A stretch of DNA of 64,000 nt from assembly GCA_949372875.1 (NCBI GenBank), contig CASIAW010000001.1, forward strand, positions 124,001 to 188,000, in the 5' to 3' direction. The translations under genes and the position numbers were made by a program. This document shows positions 1-9,596 of the stretch, piece by piece (within the stretch, counting starts at the first letter, position 1; every line of letters starts with the position of its first letter). Source of the DNA: Candidatus Poseidoniaceae archaeon (GTDB lineage: Archaea; Thermoplasmatota; Poseidoniia; Poseidoniales; Poseidoniaceae). The notes beneath the pieces were generated by a model. The model made no database searches and was not told the origin of the DNA. It saw only the letters and a list, made by a program, of their open reading frames with translations.

Positions 1-28
1 CGCGGAATGACGTTAGGAGACTATCTGG

Positions 29-607
29 ATGACATCCGGTGAGAACATGCCACCAATTTCAGTACATGCCATTTGGCTGGCTCAAGACGATCCCAAAAAA
101 AACACGGCCGTTCTTGCTTCGAAACGAGGCGACATGCGTCTTCACAAAAAAATCCAAACTGTCCCAAAGAGGGGGATAATCCTTGAACCACTTTGTGGAA
201 AGGTATTCGGTCCCGAGGACCATAACATACTCCTCAATGGTGGCTCACTGGTAGGTCTTGATTGTAGCTGGGCACACATCGAAGAAAGTGTCGAACAAGT
301 TATGAAAAAGACAAGGCTCAAACCGCGAATGCTCCCCCTCCTTCTGGCAGCAAACCCGGTGAATTGGGGCAAGCCTGGCCGTCTTTCGACTGCTGAAGCG
401 CTCGCTACAGTTCTCTATTTGATTGGAGAACAGGATCAAGCAAGACAAGTATTGGGTGCATTTCGATGGGGCGAGAGATTCTTTGAACTCAATCAAGAAC
501 CACTGGATGCATACGCTCAAGCAACCAGCAGTCAAGAATTAGTCGAACTCCAATTCGAATTCTTTGACATCGAACGGCCGAATGATTCCGAAGAGACTTC
601 AAGTTGA
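29..607 (+). CDS. tsr3: Tsr3-type rRNA aminocarboxypropyltransferase
   Basis: The 192-residue product looks like the Tsr3/DUF367 family, which moves the 3-amino-3-carboxypropyl group of S-adenosylmethionine onto a modified uridine of small-subunit rRNA late in ribosome assembly. Family hallmarks seen are the Asp-Cys-Ser-Trp segment near residue 77, the Leu-Ala-Ala-Asn-Pro-x-Asn-Trp-Gly-Lys stretch near residue 107, followed by Leu-Ser-Thr-Ala-Glu-Ala. Length is normal for archaeal members. The ATG at 29 has AGGAGA eight bases upstream; a second ATG at 47 is possible. The 3' end overlaps the next ORF, so the two are probably co-transcribed. Family assignment is firm; the exact modified rRNA position is not visible here. 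Confidence 0.88.
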   Translation: MTSGENMPPISVHAIWLAQDDPKKNTAVLASKRGDMRLHKKIQTVPKRGIILEPLCGKVFGPEDHNILLNGGSLVGLDCSWAHIEESVEQVMKKTRLKPRMLPLLLAANPVNWGKPGRLSTAEALATVLYLIGEQDQARQVLGAFRWGERFFELNQEPLDAYAQATSSQELVELQFEFFDIERPNDSEETSS

Positions 608-1388
608 GGCTTTATCGCTCATCATGGAGCGAAGTCGCCGAGTTGGTATTCACCGATATTCCAATGGGATTCCAGCAGTAGATTCAGATTCACTTGCGTC
701 AGAGACCTTACTTCACTTATATTCTGGCGGGGTTAAGATTGCCAGTTTGCTGGGAACCCCTACCGACCTTGCTGAATTATTCATTGGCCACGCCTTGGCT
801 GAGGGTTACGGACTTCATAGTGATGGAAAGGTTTCAATTGAAAGGAGCGACTCAGGTTCGCTGTTGTTGGATTTAGATAAAATTCTCACACCAAACCCAT
901 CCGCTGAACGCATCATTACCTCTTCATGCGGCGCATGCAATGCAGATGGATTAGAAGAACTCATTTCTCAATTACCTGCATTCAGTGGAGCGCACCCGAG
1001 ATTTACTCATGCTCTCCTGAATGATGCATTTCAATCAATGAAAACTCAGCAAATAGGTTTCATAGAAACGGGAGGGATGCACGCTGCCGCAATGTGGACT
1101 CATGAGAGTGGTCTTCAACATATTGCAGAAGACATAGGGCGCCATAATGCTGTAGACAAATGCATTGGGATGAGTATACTTTCAGGGCAACGGCTCGAAT
1201 CATCCATGCTCCTTCTGTCTGGTCGCTGCGGATGGGACCTTGTGGCAAAAGCGGCTCGTTCAGGCATCGGGACAATTGTTTGTATTGGGGCTTGTTCAAC
1301 TCTAGCAGCGGATACTGCACGCAGTTTGAACATGCGCATATTTTCATTTATGAAACCAAAGAGTTGCGTTGGAATTGGCCATCTATGA
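564..1388 (+). CDS. fdhD: FdhD-type sulfurtransferase for molybdenum enzymes
   Basis: FdhD passes sulfur from a cysteine desulfurase to the molybdenum cofactor of formate-dehydrogenase-like enzymes. The product keeps the family's Thr-Pro-x-Asp-Leu-Ala-Glu-Leu segment (residues 65-72), the Ser-Cys-Gly-Ala-Cys motif (Cys122, Cys125) that carries the sulfur, the Thr-Gly-Gly-Met-His-Ala-Ala segment and the Glu-Asp-Ile-Gly-Arg-His-Asn-Ala-Val-Asp-Lys signature. The ORF overlaps tsr3 by 44 bases; starts at 582 or 624 (beginning Met-Glu-Arg-Ser) would remove the overlap and are equally plausible, since none has a strong Shine-Dalgarno sequence. It lies directly before the molybdopterin oxidoreductase at 1446, its likely client. 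Confidence 0.9.
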   Translation: MTSNGRMIPKRLQVEALSLIMERSRRVGIHRYSNGIPAVDSDSLASETLLHLYSGGVKIASLLGTPTDLAELFIGHALAEGYGLHSDGKVSIERSDSGSLLLDLDKILTPNPSAERIITSSCGACNADGLEELISQLPAFSGAHPRFTHALLNDAFQSMKTQQIGFIETGGMHAAAMWTHESGLQHIAEDIGRHNAVDKCIGMSILSGQRLESSMLLLSGRCGWDLVAKAARSGIGTIVCIGACSTLAADTARSLNMRIFSFMKPKSCVGIGHL

Positions 1389-1445
1389 GCGACTCTATAC
1401 AACAACCCTTGAGAACCCCCCCCGTCACGTAACGCTGGTGAGCGT

Positions 1446-3743
1446 ATGAGGGATGAGGTGAGAGCAGATACCCCACTTGACAAACTACCACTTAAGTTGA
1501 AGAAGAGAAAAAAGATGGCAGCAGGCATTCCGGCTGTCACTTCTTCCATGAAACACGGCATCAAAAACATGGGTTTGACTCGAACCTTCAAAACGCTGAC
1601 AATGGTGAACCAAAAGGATGGATTTGATTGCCCTGGTTGTGCTTGGCCAGACCCAACACATAGAACCCAGTTTGAGTTTTGTGAAAATGGCGCAAAGGCT
1701 GTAGCAGACGAGGCGACTAAGAGTCGAGTTACACCCGAATTTTTCTCTCAATACAGTGTCCAGGAACTTGCAGAGAAAAGCGATTATTGGCTCAACAAGC
1801 GGGGACGGCTCACTCAGCCAATGTTTCTCGAGAAAGGAAGTTCCCATTATACACCCATCTCATGGGATGATGCCTTCACTCATATCGCCTCGAAAATTAA
1901 TTCGATGGAGAACCCGGACCGCTCGGTATTCTATACTTCAGGCCGCACCAGTAACGAAGCAGCATTTCTCTATCAAGCAATGGTTCGTAGCATTGGTACA
2001 AACAATTTACCAGACTGTTCAAACATGTGCCATGAATCGAGTGGAAAAGGCTTAGGGTCAACTATTGGCATTGGCAAAGGTACTGTCCATCTTGAAGACT
2101 TTGACCATGCCAACGTCATCATGGTCGTTGGGCAGAATCCAGGTACAAATCATCCACGAATGCTTACCGCTCTGCGTGACGCCAAACAAAAGGGAGCTAC
2201 GATTATTCATATCAATCCCTTACCAGAGGCAGGTCTTGAAAGATTTAAACATCCTCAAGATTACATGACACTTGATTTCTCTTCGACACAATTAGCCGAT
2301 TTCCATATTCCAGTACGCATAGGTGGTGATGCAGCATTAATGAAAGGCTTCATTAAAGTTCATTCCGAGAATGGTGGGCTCGATCATGAGTTCATTCAAA
2401 ACCAAACAATAGGATTTGATTCTATGGTTAAAAAGGCACAATCCATTGATTGGGGTATACTTGAATCGGATTCGGGTATAGACCGCCAAGTAATGATTGA
2501 AGTGGGTAAAGTCCTTTCAAAATCAAAAGCAACCATTGCATGCTGGGCAATGGGCCTCACTCAGCAACCAAATGGTGTCTCTGTTATTCAAGAAGTTGTC
2601 AATCTCCTTCTCATGGGTGGACACATCGGGCGACCTGGTGCTGGCTTGTGCCCTGTCCGCGGCCATTCAAACGTACAAGGTGATCGAACTGTTGGAATAT
2701 GGGAGGCACCCCCTCTATCATTCCTTGAAAACATGGAAAAGGGGTTACAAATTTCTATCCCAAAGACGCATGGGTATGATGTTGTGAATGCAATTAAAGC
2801 CATGAACGATGGTAAAGTCGATGTTTTCTTCTGCATGGGAGGGAATTTCATTTCAGCCACACCAGACACTCATGCAACCGCTAAAGGTTTGCGAAAAATC
2901 GGCCTAACAGTTCAAGTTTCGACCAAATTAAATCGTTCACATTTAGTTACGGGTGAGCAAGCGATTATCCTTCCATGCCTTGGACGCACTGAAGAGGACG
3001 TGCAAGAGGGTGGCATTCAATTTGTAACAGTTGAAAATTCAATGGGTGTTGTCCACCAATCCAGGGGTGGGCTACAACCAGCTTCCATTCACTTACGCAG
3101 TGAGCCGTGGATTGTATCTCACCTCGCAACACATTTGTTTGATGATTCACCACTCGACTGGGCTGGAATGGCCGGTAACTACGATCTTATTCGAGACTTG
3201 ATGGAAAAATCACTAACTGGATTTGAAAAATACAACCAACGCGTAAGAAATGAGAATGGATTCTTATTACCAAACCCACCGCGTGATTCAAGGTCATTTG
3301 ACACCCCAACCGGTAAAGCTCACTTTACCACACATGAACTACCGGATGTTTCCGTTCCTGATGACCGATATGTGATGATGACAATTCGTTCACACGACCA
3401 GTATAATACGACCATTTACGATGTTCATGACCGATATCGCGGAATTAGTGGCAACAGGAGGGTCGTATTGATGAACGCATTAGATATGGTTGAGAGAGGT
3501 TGGAAAAGCAGACACCCTGTATCCATTACCAGTCACTTCCATGGTGAAGAACGACATTCGAGCGGATGGGTTGTCATTGCATACGAAATACCCCGTCAAA
3601 ATATTGCTACGTATTTCCCTGAGGCGAATTCTTTGGTACCACTTAATTCAACTGCTGCATTGTCGAATACCCCCACCTCAAAATGGATTGAAGTGTCTCT
3701 TGAGTCTGAATCATCATTCTCAAAGGGAGATGAAGAAGAATGA
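1446..3743 (+). CDS. YdeP/FdhF-like molybdopterin oxidoreductase
   Basis: A 765-residue molybdopterin oxidoreductase of the YdeP-type formate-dehydrogenase-alpha-like group. Seen: a Cys62-Pro-Gly-Cys65-Ala-Trp-Pro-Asp-Pro motif with a third cysteine at 79 before Glu-Asn-Gly-Ala-Lys-Ala, typical of YdeP; a Ser-Asn-Met-Cys-His-Glu-Ser-Ser-Gly active-site region; cofactor-binding segments such as Gly-Gln-Asn-Pro-Gly-Thr-Asn-His-Pro-Arg and Arg-Gly-His-Ser-Asn-Val-Gln-Gly-Asp; and a C-terminal molybdopterin dinucleotide-binding domain with Arg-Ser-His-Asp-Gln-Tyr. No selenocysteine codon is needed. The substrate of this group is poorly known; formate is inference from fdhD upstream and hut genes downstream. 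The start has GGTGAG close upstream. It overlaps the transporter gene by four bases. Confidence 0.85.
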   Translation: MRDEVRADTPLDKLPLKLKKRKKMAAGIPAVTSSMKHGIKNMGLTRTFKTLTMVNQKDGFDCPGCAWPDPTHRTQFEFCENGAKAVADEATKSRVTPEFFSQYSVQELAEKSDYWLNKRGRLTQPMFLEKGSSHYTPISWDDAFTHIASKINSMENPDRSVFYTSGRTSNEAAFLYQAMVRSIGTNNLPDCSNMCHESSGKGLGSTIGIGKGTVHLEDFDHANVIMVVGQNPGTNHPRMLTALRDAKQKGATIIHINPLPEAGLERFKHPQDYMTLDFSSTQLADFHIPVRIGGDAALMKGFIKVHSENGGLDHEFIQNQTIGFDSMVKKAQSIDWGILESDSGIDRQVMIEVGKVLSKSKATIACWAMGLTQQPNGVSVIQEVVNLLLMGGHIGRPGAGLCPVRGHSNVQGDRTVGIWEAPPLSFLENMEKGLQISIPKTHGYDVVNAIKAMNDGKVDVFFCMGGNFISATPDTHATAKGLRKIGLTVQVSTKLNRSHLVTGEQAIILPCLGRTEEDVQEGGIQFVTVENSMGVVHQSRGGLQPASIHLRSEPWIVSHLATHLFDDSPLDWAGMAGNYDLIRDLMEKSLTGFEKYNQRVRNENGFLLPNPPRDSRSFDTPTGKAHFTTHELPDVSVPDDRYVMMTIRSHDQYNTTIYDVHDRYRGISGNRRVVLMNALDMVERGWKSRHPVSITSHFHGEERHSSGWVVIAYEIPRQNIATYFPEANSLVPLNSTAALSNTPTSKWIEVSLESESSFSKGDEEE

Positions 3744-5002
3744 CCAAGATAGGATATTGGGAACTCATCACATCCAATTCGAAGTTTCGACGGTTGTGGT
3801 TGGCATCCGTCATTTCAATGCTTGGTGAGTGGTTCAATACCATTGCACTCTTTCTCCTCATTTTCAAATACACAGATTCCGAATTCCTCCTCGGAATATT
3901 GTTCACAGTTCGAATGCTCTGCTTTGCTTTGCTTCAACCAATCAGTGGCTTACTTGCAGATCGATTGAATCGCAAACACATCATGCTTTGGTCAAATCTC
4001 CTTCAAGTGTTTTTAGCCCTTGGTTTTCTTGCCGTAGATGGACCAGAAGACATACCTTGGATGCTTGGTCTTTCAGGCCTCATGATGCTCCTACACGGCG
4101 CATATGTTACCGCAGAAAGGGCAGCATTGCCGAACATTGTGTCGAAAGAGGATTTACCGACTGCCAATGCCTTAGATGCTGCATCGTGGTCAACTGCATT
4201 GTGCCTCGGCGCTATGCTCGGCGGAATTGTAGTCGAGTTGTATGGGACGAATGCCGCATTCATCATCGATGCTTTCACATTTCTCCTTGGAGCCATACTG
4301 CTAATACCGCTCACTATCCCTCAGACAATTGATAACGACCTGCGAGGGCCTTTGCTTTCAACCGCATATGCAAATATCAAAAAGGGCTGGATACGCATAT
4401 CAAAAGAGGCACGTCTCCTTCGAATCGTATTTGCTAAGGCCTCTTGGAACATTGCAGGTGGCGGACTTGCAGGGGTGTTTTTGGTCGTAGCAGGGTCAAA
4501 TGTTGATGGATTTGGTATTGCTCTTGGATTCGGGTTGTTCTTCTTTGCGAGAGGAATTGGCACCGGTACTGGTCCAATCTTAGCACGTAAATTCCTCACA
4601 GACCAAGAAAAATGGCCGACTCTAATTGGGGTGCTTGTCATGATTTCCGGATTCTTTTACTTTTTCGTTGGCCTAACTCTTGGAATGAATGTATGGTTGA
4701 CGGTATTTTTTGTCATGCTAGCCCATTCGGCAAGTGGTGCCAATTGGGTGTTGTCGACCATATTGACTCAAATGTGGGTTGAGGATGAAATCCGCGGAAG
4801 AGTTTTTTCAATGGACATGCTCATTATGTCTCTGGCTTTTTCAGCATCAAGTGCAAGTGCAGGATACCTTCTTGAAATGGATTATTTCACACTCCAGCAT
4901 GGGTTCCAAATATTCGCTTTACTTATGATTGCATCCGGTTTTATATTCACATTGTGGAAACCTGGGGATCGTTCAGAGAAGCGTAATGAGACTCTCAATT
5001 GA
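3740..5002 (+). CDS. MFS transporter, drug/siderophore exporter type
   Basis: A 420-residue integral membrane protein with about 10-12 hydrophobic segments. The loop after the second segment reads Gly-Leu-Leu-Ala-Asp-Arg-Leu-Asn-Arg-Lys, the classic major facilitator loop 2-3 motif. The arrangement resembles the EntS/MFS_3 group, whose members mostly export small molecules. The start ATG overlaps the oxidoreductase stop (ATGA), and hutU follows at once, so it belongs to the same transcription unit. By context it might move histidine, urocanate or formate, but nothing in the sequence fixes the substrate or direction. Confidence 0.8.
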   Translation: MTKIGYWELITSNSKFRRLWLASVISMLGEWFNTIALFLLIFKYTDSEFLLGILFTVRMLCFALLQPISGLLADRLNRKHIMLWSNLLQVFLALGFLAVDGPEDIPWMLGLSGLMMLLHGAYVTAERAALPNIVSKEDLPTANALDAASWSTALCLGAMLGGIVVELYGTNAAFIIDAFTFLLGAILLIPLTIPQTIDNDLRGPLLSTAYANIKKGWIRISKEARLLRIVFAKASWNIAGGGLAGVFLVVAGSNVDGFGIALGFGLFFFARGIGTGTGPILARKFLTDQEKWPTLIGVLVMISGFFYFFVGLTLGMNVWLTVFFVMLAHSASGANWVLSTILTQMWVEDEIRGRVFSMDMLIMSLAFSASSASAGYLLEMDYFTLQHGFQIFALLMIASGFIFTLWKPGDRSEKRNETLN

Positions 5003-5049
5003 GGTCGTTCGATAAGAATACTCAAGGGCATTGCCTACAAGGAACAAAC

Positions 5050-7086
5050 ATGTCGGGCGACTCATCTCTATCCCTCAAGTCCATCGGCGAGGGTATTCCT
5101 GAGATTATTCCCTCTATGCCTCCATGGGACGACAGCGTTGACCATGCCCCACCACGTCGGCAAATACTCAACAAACGTGAAAAACAATTAGCGCTCAAAA
5201 ACGCACTCAGATATTTCCCCGAACATCAACATGCATCACTTGCTGGAGAATTCCTCGAGGAATTGAATTCTTTTGGTCGAATCATTATGTGGCGGTTTCG
5301 CCCCACTGACTATGAAATGAAGGCCCACTCAATAGGAGCATATCCCGCCCGTTCGCTACAAGCCGCATCAATTATGTTGATGATACAAAACAACCTCGAT
5401 CCTGCTGTTGCCCAGTTTCCTCACGAACTCATCACCTATGGAGGCAATGGCTCTGTTTTCCAAAATTGGGCTCAATACCGTTTAGTAATGTCCTACCTCA
5501 CACAAATGACAGACACTCAAACACTCGTCATGTATTCAGGCCATCCCCTGGGCTTGTTCCCCTCGTCACAGGACTCTCCTCGTGTCATCGTCACCAATGG
5601 AATGATGATACCGAATGCATCAACGCAAGACAATTATGAACGCATGAATGCTCTTGGCGTGACGCAATATGGGCAGATGACTGCTGGTTCATACATGTAT
5701 ATTGGCCCTCAAGGAATCGTTCATGGCACCACGATTACTCTACTGAACGCCGCTCGCGCACATCTCGGACTCAAAGGTGATGAAGGTCTTGGAGGAGTTA
5801 CGTTCGTTACTTCAGGCCTCGGTGGCATGTCAGGTGCACAGGCAAAGGCAGCAGTAATTGCAGGTGCTTCATGCATTGTTGCTGAATCCAATGCCCATGC
5901 AGCTCGAAAACGTCATCAACAAGGTTGGCTCTCAACGGTCACAGATGATATTGATGATGCTATTGACCAAATGATTGATGCTGCCAAATCCAAGACCGGC
6001 CACTCGATTGGTTTTATCGGCAATATCGTTGAACTTTGGGAGCGCTTGGTCGTGAGAAATATTTCAGTCGACTTAGGAAGTGACCAGACCAGTTTGCACA
6101 ATCCATTCCAAGGCGGTTATTTCCCTGTGGGTCACACGTATGATAATGCAGCAAAGATGCTATCAGACGAGCCGGAAAAGTTTGCAGAAGAGGTTCGTTC
6201 CACACTCCGCAGACATGCTGCCGCAATCAATACCATGTCTGATAATGGAATGTACTTTTGGGATTATGGTAATGCGTTTTTACTGGAAGCTGGGCGAGCC
6301 GGAGCAGATGTAATGTCTCCCGATGGTGGATTTCGTTATCCAAGTTATGTCGAAGATATCATGGGGCCTATGTGCTTTGATTATGGCTTCGGACCATACA
6401 GGTGGGTATGCTGCTCAGGAGATTCAAAGGACCTGCAAATAACGGATGAAATTGCATGCGAAGTGTTGGAATCCATGCTTCCTGAATCACCAGTTGAGAT
6501 TCAACAACAAATGCTCGACAACATCCACTGGATCCGTGGCGCAGGAGCCAACAAAATGGTTGTAGGAAGCCAGGCTAGAATTCTTTATGCGGATGATGAG
6601 GGGCGGCGTAAAATTGCATCTGCAATGAATGCAGCAATCGCAAGTGGTCGTATCTCTGCACCTGTTGTTCTTGGACGGGACCATCATGATGTTTCAGGCA
6701 CTGACAGCCCTTACCGAGAAACGGCGAATATTCGCGATGGTTCAATACACACTGCCGATATGGCAGTTCACAATTTTGTTGGTGACGCGTTCCGTGGTGC
6801 TACTTGGGTAAGTCTCCACAATGGTGGTGGCGTTGGTTGGGGTGAAGTGATGAACGGCGGTTTCGGGTTGCTTCTCGACGGAACTGATGAATGTGAAGCC
6901 AAGCTTCAAAAGATGCTCCATTGGGATGTCAACAACGGTGTAGCACGTAGGGCTTGGGCAAGGAACAGTGGTGCTGAATTTGCCATTAAACGAGCCATGG
7001 CGTCTGAGCCTTTACTACAAGTGACTCTACCAAACCACATGGATGAACAACTGCTTAACAGTCTCTTCAAGGAGGACTCTGTATGA
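5050..7086 (+). CDS. hutU: Urocanate hydratase, long (UROC1-like) form
   Basis: Urocanase adds water to urocanate to give imidazolone propionate, step two of histidine degradation, using tightly bound NAD. Almost the whole chain matches the family: Tyr-Gly-Gly-Asn-Gly, Met-Tyr-Ser-Gly-His-Pro-Leu-Gly-Leu-Phe-Pro-Ser-Ser, Tyr-Gly-Gln-Met-Thr-Ala-Gly-Ser, the Thr-Ser-Gly-Leu-Gly-Gly-Met-Ser-Gly-Ala-Gln NAD loop, Asp-Leu-Gly-Ser-Asp-Gln-Thr-Ser and Asp-His-His-Asp-Val-Ser-Gly-Thr-Asp. At 678 residues it has the length and N-terminal domain of animal UROC1 rather than the roughly 557-residue bacterial form. The ATG at 5050 has AAGGA six bases upstream; the frame is open from a TTG at 4999 that overlaps the transporter stop. 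hutH follows with a four-base overlap. Confidence 0.95.
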   Translation: MSGDSSLSLKSIGEGIPEIIPSMPPWDDSVDHAPPRRQILNKREKQLALKNALRYFPEHQHASLAGEFLEELNSFGRIIMWRFRPTDYEMKAHSIGAYPARSLQAASIMLMIQNNLDPAVAQFPHELITYGGNGSVFQNWAQYRLVMSYLTQMTDTQTLVMYSGHPLGLFPSSQDSPRVIVTNGMMIPNASTQDNYERMNALGVTQYGQMTAGSYMYIGPQGIVHGTTITLLNAARAHLGLKGDEGLGGVTFVTSGLGGMSGAQAKAAVIAGASCIVAESNAHAARKRHQQGWLSTVTDDIDDAIDQMIDAAKSKTGHSIGFIGNIVELWERLVVRNISVDLGSDQTSLHNPFQGGYFPVGHTYDNAAKMLSDEPEKFAEEVRSTLRRHAAAINTMSDNGMYFWDYGNAFLLEAGRAGADVMSPDGGFRYPSYVEDIMGPMCFDYGFGPYRWVCCSGDSKDLQITDEIACEVLESMLPESPVEIQQQMLDNIHWIRGAGANKMVVGSQARILYADDEGRRKIASAMNAAIASGRISAPVVLGRDHHDVSGTDSPYRETANIRDGSIHTADMAVHNFVGDAFRGATWVSLHNGGGVGWGEVMNGGFGLLLDGTDECEAKLQKMLHWDVNNGVARRAWARNSGAEFAIKRAMASEPLLQVTLPNHMDEQLLNSLFKEDSV

Positions 7087-8630
7087 CGACTATTTCTCTT
7101 GACGGACACACCCTTACCTCTGCTGAAGTTCATCGAATCGCATTCGGAAATGCAGAAGTGGCGCTTTCATCTGACGCACATCCGCGAGTTGAAGCGGCAC
7201 GTTCGGTTGTTGAGCGTATCCTAGCCAACGATGAGACAGTATATGGCATTAATACCGGCTTTGGAGCACTTGTCCACGAAAGAATCTCATCCGAAGACTT
7301 GGCACAATTGCAAACAAACCTTGTCCGCTCTCACGCAACAGCGATTGGAGAACTCATGTCGAAGGAATCCGTGCGTGCAATGATGACGGTTCGAATAAAT
7401 TCACTCGCAAAAGGTAATTCGGGAGTCCATCCGGATGTTTTGAAACAACTTGTTAACTTTCTTAACTTCGACATCGTCCCCGCCATCCCTCGTATCGGTA
7501 GCCTCGGTGCAAGTGGAGACCTCGCACCCCTTTCACACATGGCATTGAGCCTCATTGGTGAAGGACATGTGCTTTGCCCGGACGGGAGTGTTGAGCCAAC
7601 CGCCAACCAATTGTCAAAGCACGGACTCATCCCACTCGAACTACGTGCAAAAGACGGTTTATCTCTGATTAATGGCACAAGTCAAATGTGCAGTTTTTTG
7701 GTTTTAGCGGAACAAAGATTAGCAAATCTAATGATGTATGCAGACCTTGGATTATGCACATCAATTGAAGCACGAAAAGCAAGCGTCAAACCTTCCGACC
7801 CTCGTGTTCACGATGCAAGACCTCATCCCGGTCAACTTCTTGTCTCACAAAGAATACGCCAAATACTCGACAACTCCCCAATCATGTCCTCTCATTCTGA
7901 ATGCGACCAAGTCCAGGATGCTTACTCATTTCGATGTGCCCCGCAAGTTCACGGAGCAATACATGAACGCTTGACAGCATTGCAAAATACCTTGAGAATT
8001 GAACTGAACAGTGCGACTGACAATCCACTTATTTTCCCAGACCTGGCAAACCCAGGGTCACATGAAGTCATTTCACAGGGTAATTTCCATGGAGAAGTAT
8101 TGGCATTGGCTGCAGATTCAATGGTTTCAGCAATGTTTGAATTGGCTTCCATTTCAGAAAGAAGAATCGACCAGATGCTGGATCCTGCTCGCAGTAAATT
8201 ACCTGCGTTCTTGGCAAGAGACTCTGGCCTTGAATCCGGATTAATGATAGTCCAATATGTTGCAGGTGCATCCCTTTCCGAACTCCATGGGCACGCAGCA
8301 CCTCGGACCACATTCTCAACATCCACTTCGGCAGGACAAGAAGACCACGTGAGTATGGGTGCTACGGCTTGTTGGAATTTGTTACAAGCAACAAACCGGC
8401 TCTCTGAAGTTCTTGCGTGTGAGATTGTAGTGGCGTGCGAAGCGCTTGAATTTAATGAGACTCAACCGTCTCCATTTATTGTTGCATTGAAACAAAGAGT
8501 GAGGACTATTGTTGCCCCCTTGGAAGGTGACAGAAGCACAAGTTCAGACATCATCTCCGTAGCAAAAGAATTGCTTGAGAGTAAATGGTTGGCACGAATA
8601 GAAGCAGAAGAAGGCAGACTGCCACGCTAG
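7083..8630 (+). CDS. hutH: Histidine ammonia-lyase
   Basis: HutH removes ammonia from histidine to make urocanate, the entry step of the pathway. The 515-residue chain has the Gly-Ser-Leu-Gly-Ala143-Ser144-Gly145-Asp-Leu-Ala-Pro-Leu segment whose Ala-Ser-Gly cyclizes into the MIO electrophile, plus Tyr-Gly-Ile-Asn-Thr-Gly-Phe-Gly (residues 54-61), Leu-Ile-Asn-Gly-Thr and Ser-Ala-Thr-Asp-Asn-Pro-Leu, all typical of the aromatic amino acid lyase family. Length is normal. The start overlaps the hutU stop (ATGA), which suggests translational coupling. The 3' end overlaps the convergent DUF835-like gene by four bases. Confidence 0.96.
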   Translation: MTTISLDGHTLTSAEVHRIAFGNAEVALSSDAHPRVEAARSVVERILANDETVYGINTGFGALVHERISSEDLAQLQTNLVRSHATAIGELMSKESVRAMMTVRINSLAKGNSGVHPDVLKQLVNFLNFDIVPAIPRIGSLGASGDLAPLSHMALSLIGEGHVLCPDGSVEPTANQLSKHGLIPLELRAKDGLSLINGTSQMCSFLVLAEQRLANLMMYADLGLCTSIEARKASVKPSDPRVHDARPHPGQLLVSQRIRQILDNSPIMSSHSECDQVQDAYSFRCAPQVHGAIHERLTALQNTLRIELNSATDNPLIFPDLANPGSHEVISQGNFHGEVLALAADSMVSAMFELASISERRIDQMLDPARSKLPAFLARDSGLESGLMIVQYVAGASLSELHGHAAPRTTFSTSTSAGQEDHVSMGATACWNLLQATNRLSEVLACEIVVACEALEFNETQPSPFIVALKQRVRTIVAPLEGDRSTSSDIISVAKELLESKWLARIEAEEGRLPR

Positions 8631-9538
8631 TTCTCAAAAAATTGGCGTTCTAACTCGTCAAGTCCAGTGAGTTGCCGAATGCGGAACCTTGCAGTTGCTT
8701 CTTCAGTTGAAGATAGTTCGTCTATGAAATTATTGACGTGACGCTCCAATTCAACAGCTCGTCTAACTTTCTCTTCGACTCTTGAATATAACGCATAGGA
8801 CTCTTCTTCACTCATACGGAGTGCCGGTTCGACTTCAGAAACATCAAGCCCCATCCGTCGCCATTGGAGGATTCGTTTTCTGAGAAGGGATTCTGTGAAA
8901 CCTACAGGCGGCAAACGAGTCAACATCACTAGATGCGGAGTTCCGTCTTCTTGAATTTCAAACGATACTGTACCTTCACCGGTACTGGTGTCTTCTGAAA
9001 ATACTGAATCACTGCCTGCAACCTCTTCTTCCTCCATTTTTGGCTGAGATAGGTCGATAGATGCTGCTTCTCTACGTAGCCGTGCTAGCCAAAGTGATTC
9101 AAAAGCAAGAGCGCGTATTGGCATGACAATGGTCCAGGAAGTCCTGTGAACCGACTCCCTGAGTTTTCGTACAAATGAGAGTGTTGCATCTTCTCCATCC
9201 TTTGTGACAAGCCATTCAAGCCCTTCTAAAACCACAATACCATTATGATTTGACAAGTGATGAAGAATTATTGAAAAGAGAGTTTCTATGTCCGGTTGTA
9301 TAGCGCCATCCGTGACCCTTTCCGAGAGCCAGTATGCTTCAATAGCATTAATGTCGACATGTTCGAGCAATCTGCGGTGAGGTAGTCGAGAAAAAAGAAG
9401 AATGTGTTGTTCTGTAGATTGACTTTCTTTATCGACCCATGCTAAAGTCTCATCATCAGAAACAAATTCCGTTGTATAGATTTGCCCTTTTTTTATGATT
9501 CCACCCCCCATAGCTTCGGCCTCATAATGGGTGTTCAT
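8627..9538 (-). CDS. DUF835-like archaeal protein
   Basis: A 303-residue soluble protein. Residues about 20-165 resemble the archaeal DUF835 fold: a Leu-Phe-Ser-Arg-Leu-Pro segment, then Val-Val-Leu-Glu-Gly-Leu-Glu-Trp-Leu-Val before Phe-Val-Arg-Lys-Leu-Arg-Glu, as in domains attached to archaeal signalling proteins. The second half (residues 165-205) is acidic and probably disordered, and the C-terminus is a charged, predicted coiled-coil region. Function is unknown. It is divergent from the EF-hand protein gene with 58 bases between their starts. An internal ATG at 9511 has GAGG eight bases upstream and could be the true start. Confidence 0.6.
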   Translation of the reverse strand: MNTHYEAEAMGGGIIKKGQIYTTEFVSDDETLAWVDKESQSTEQHILLFSRLPHRRLLEHVDINAIEAYWLSERVTDGAIQPDIETLFSIILHHLSNHNGIVVLEGLEWLVTKDGEDATLSFVRKLRESVHRTSWTIVMPIRALAFESLWLARLRREAASIDLSQPKMEEEEVAGSDSVFSEDTSTGEGTVSFEIQEDGTPHLVMLTRLPPVGFTESLLRKRILQWRRMGLDVSEVEPALRMSEEESYALYSRVEEKVRRAVELERHVNNFIDELSSTEEATARFRIRQLTGLDELERQFFEN

Positions 9539-9596
9539 CGTTCAAAGTCTATGAATCATTATATCCGACGATGCGGTGGGGAGAGTAGGTGTGGAA

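Noticed and set aside
4999-5049. TTG start for hutU
   Set aside because: The ATG at 5050 has a Shine-Dalgarno sequence at good spacing and gives the expected N-terminus.
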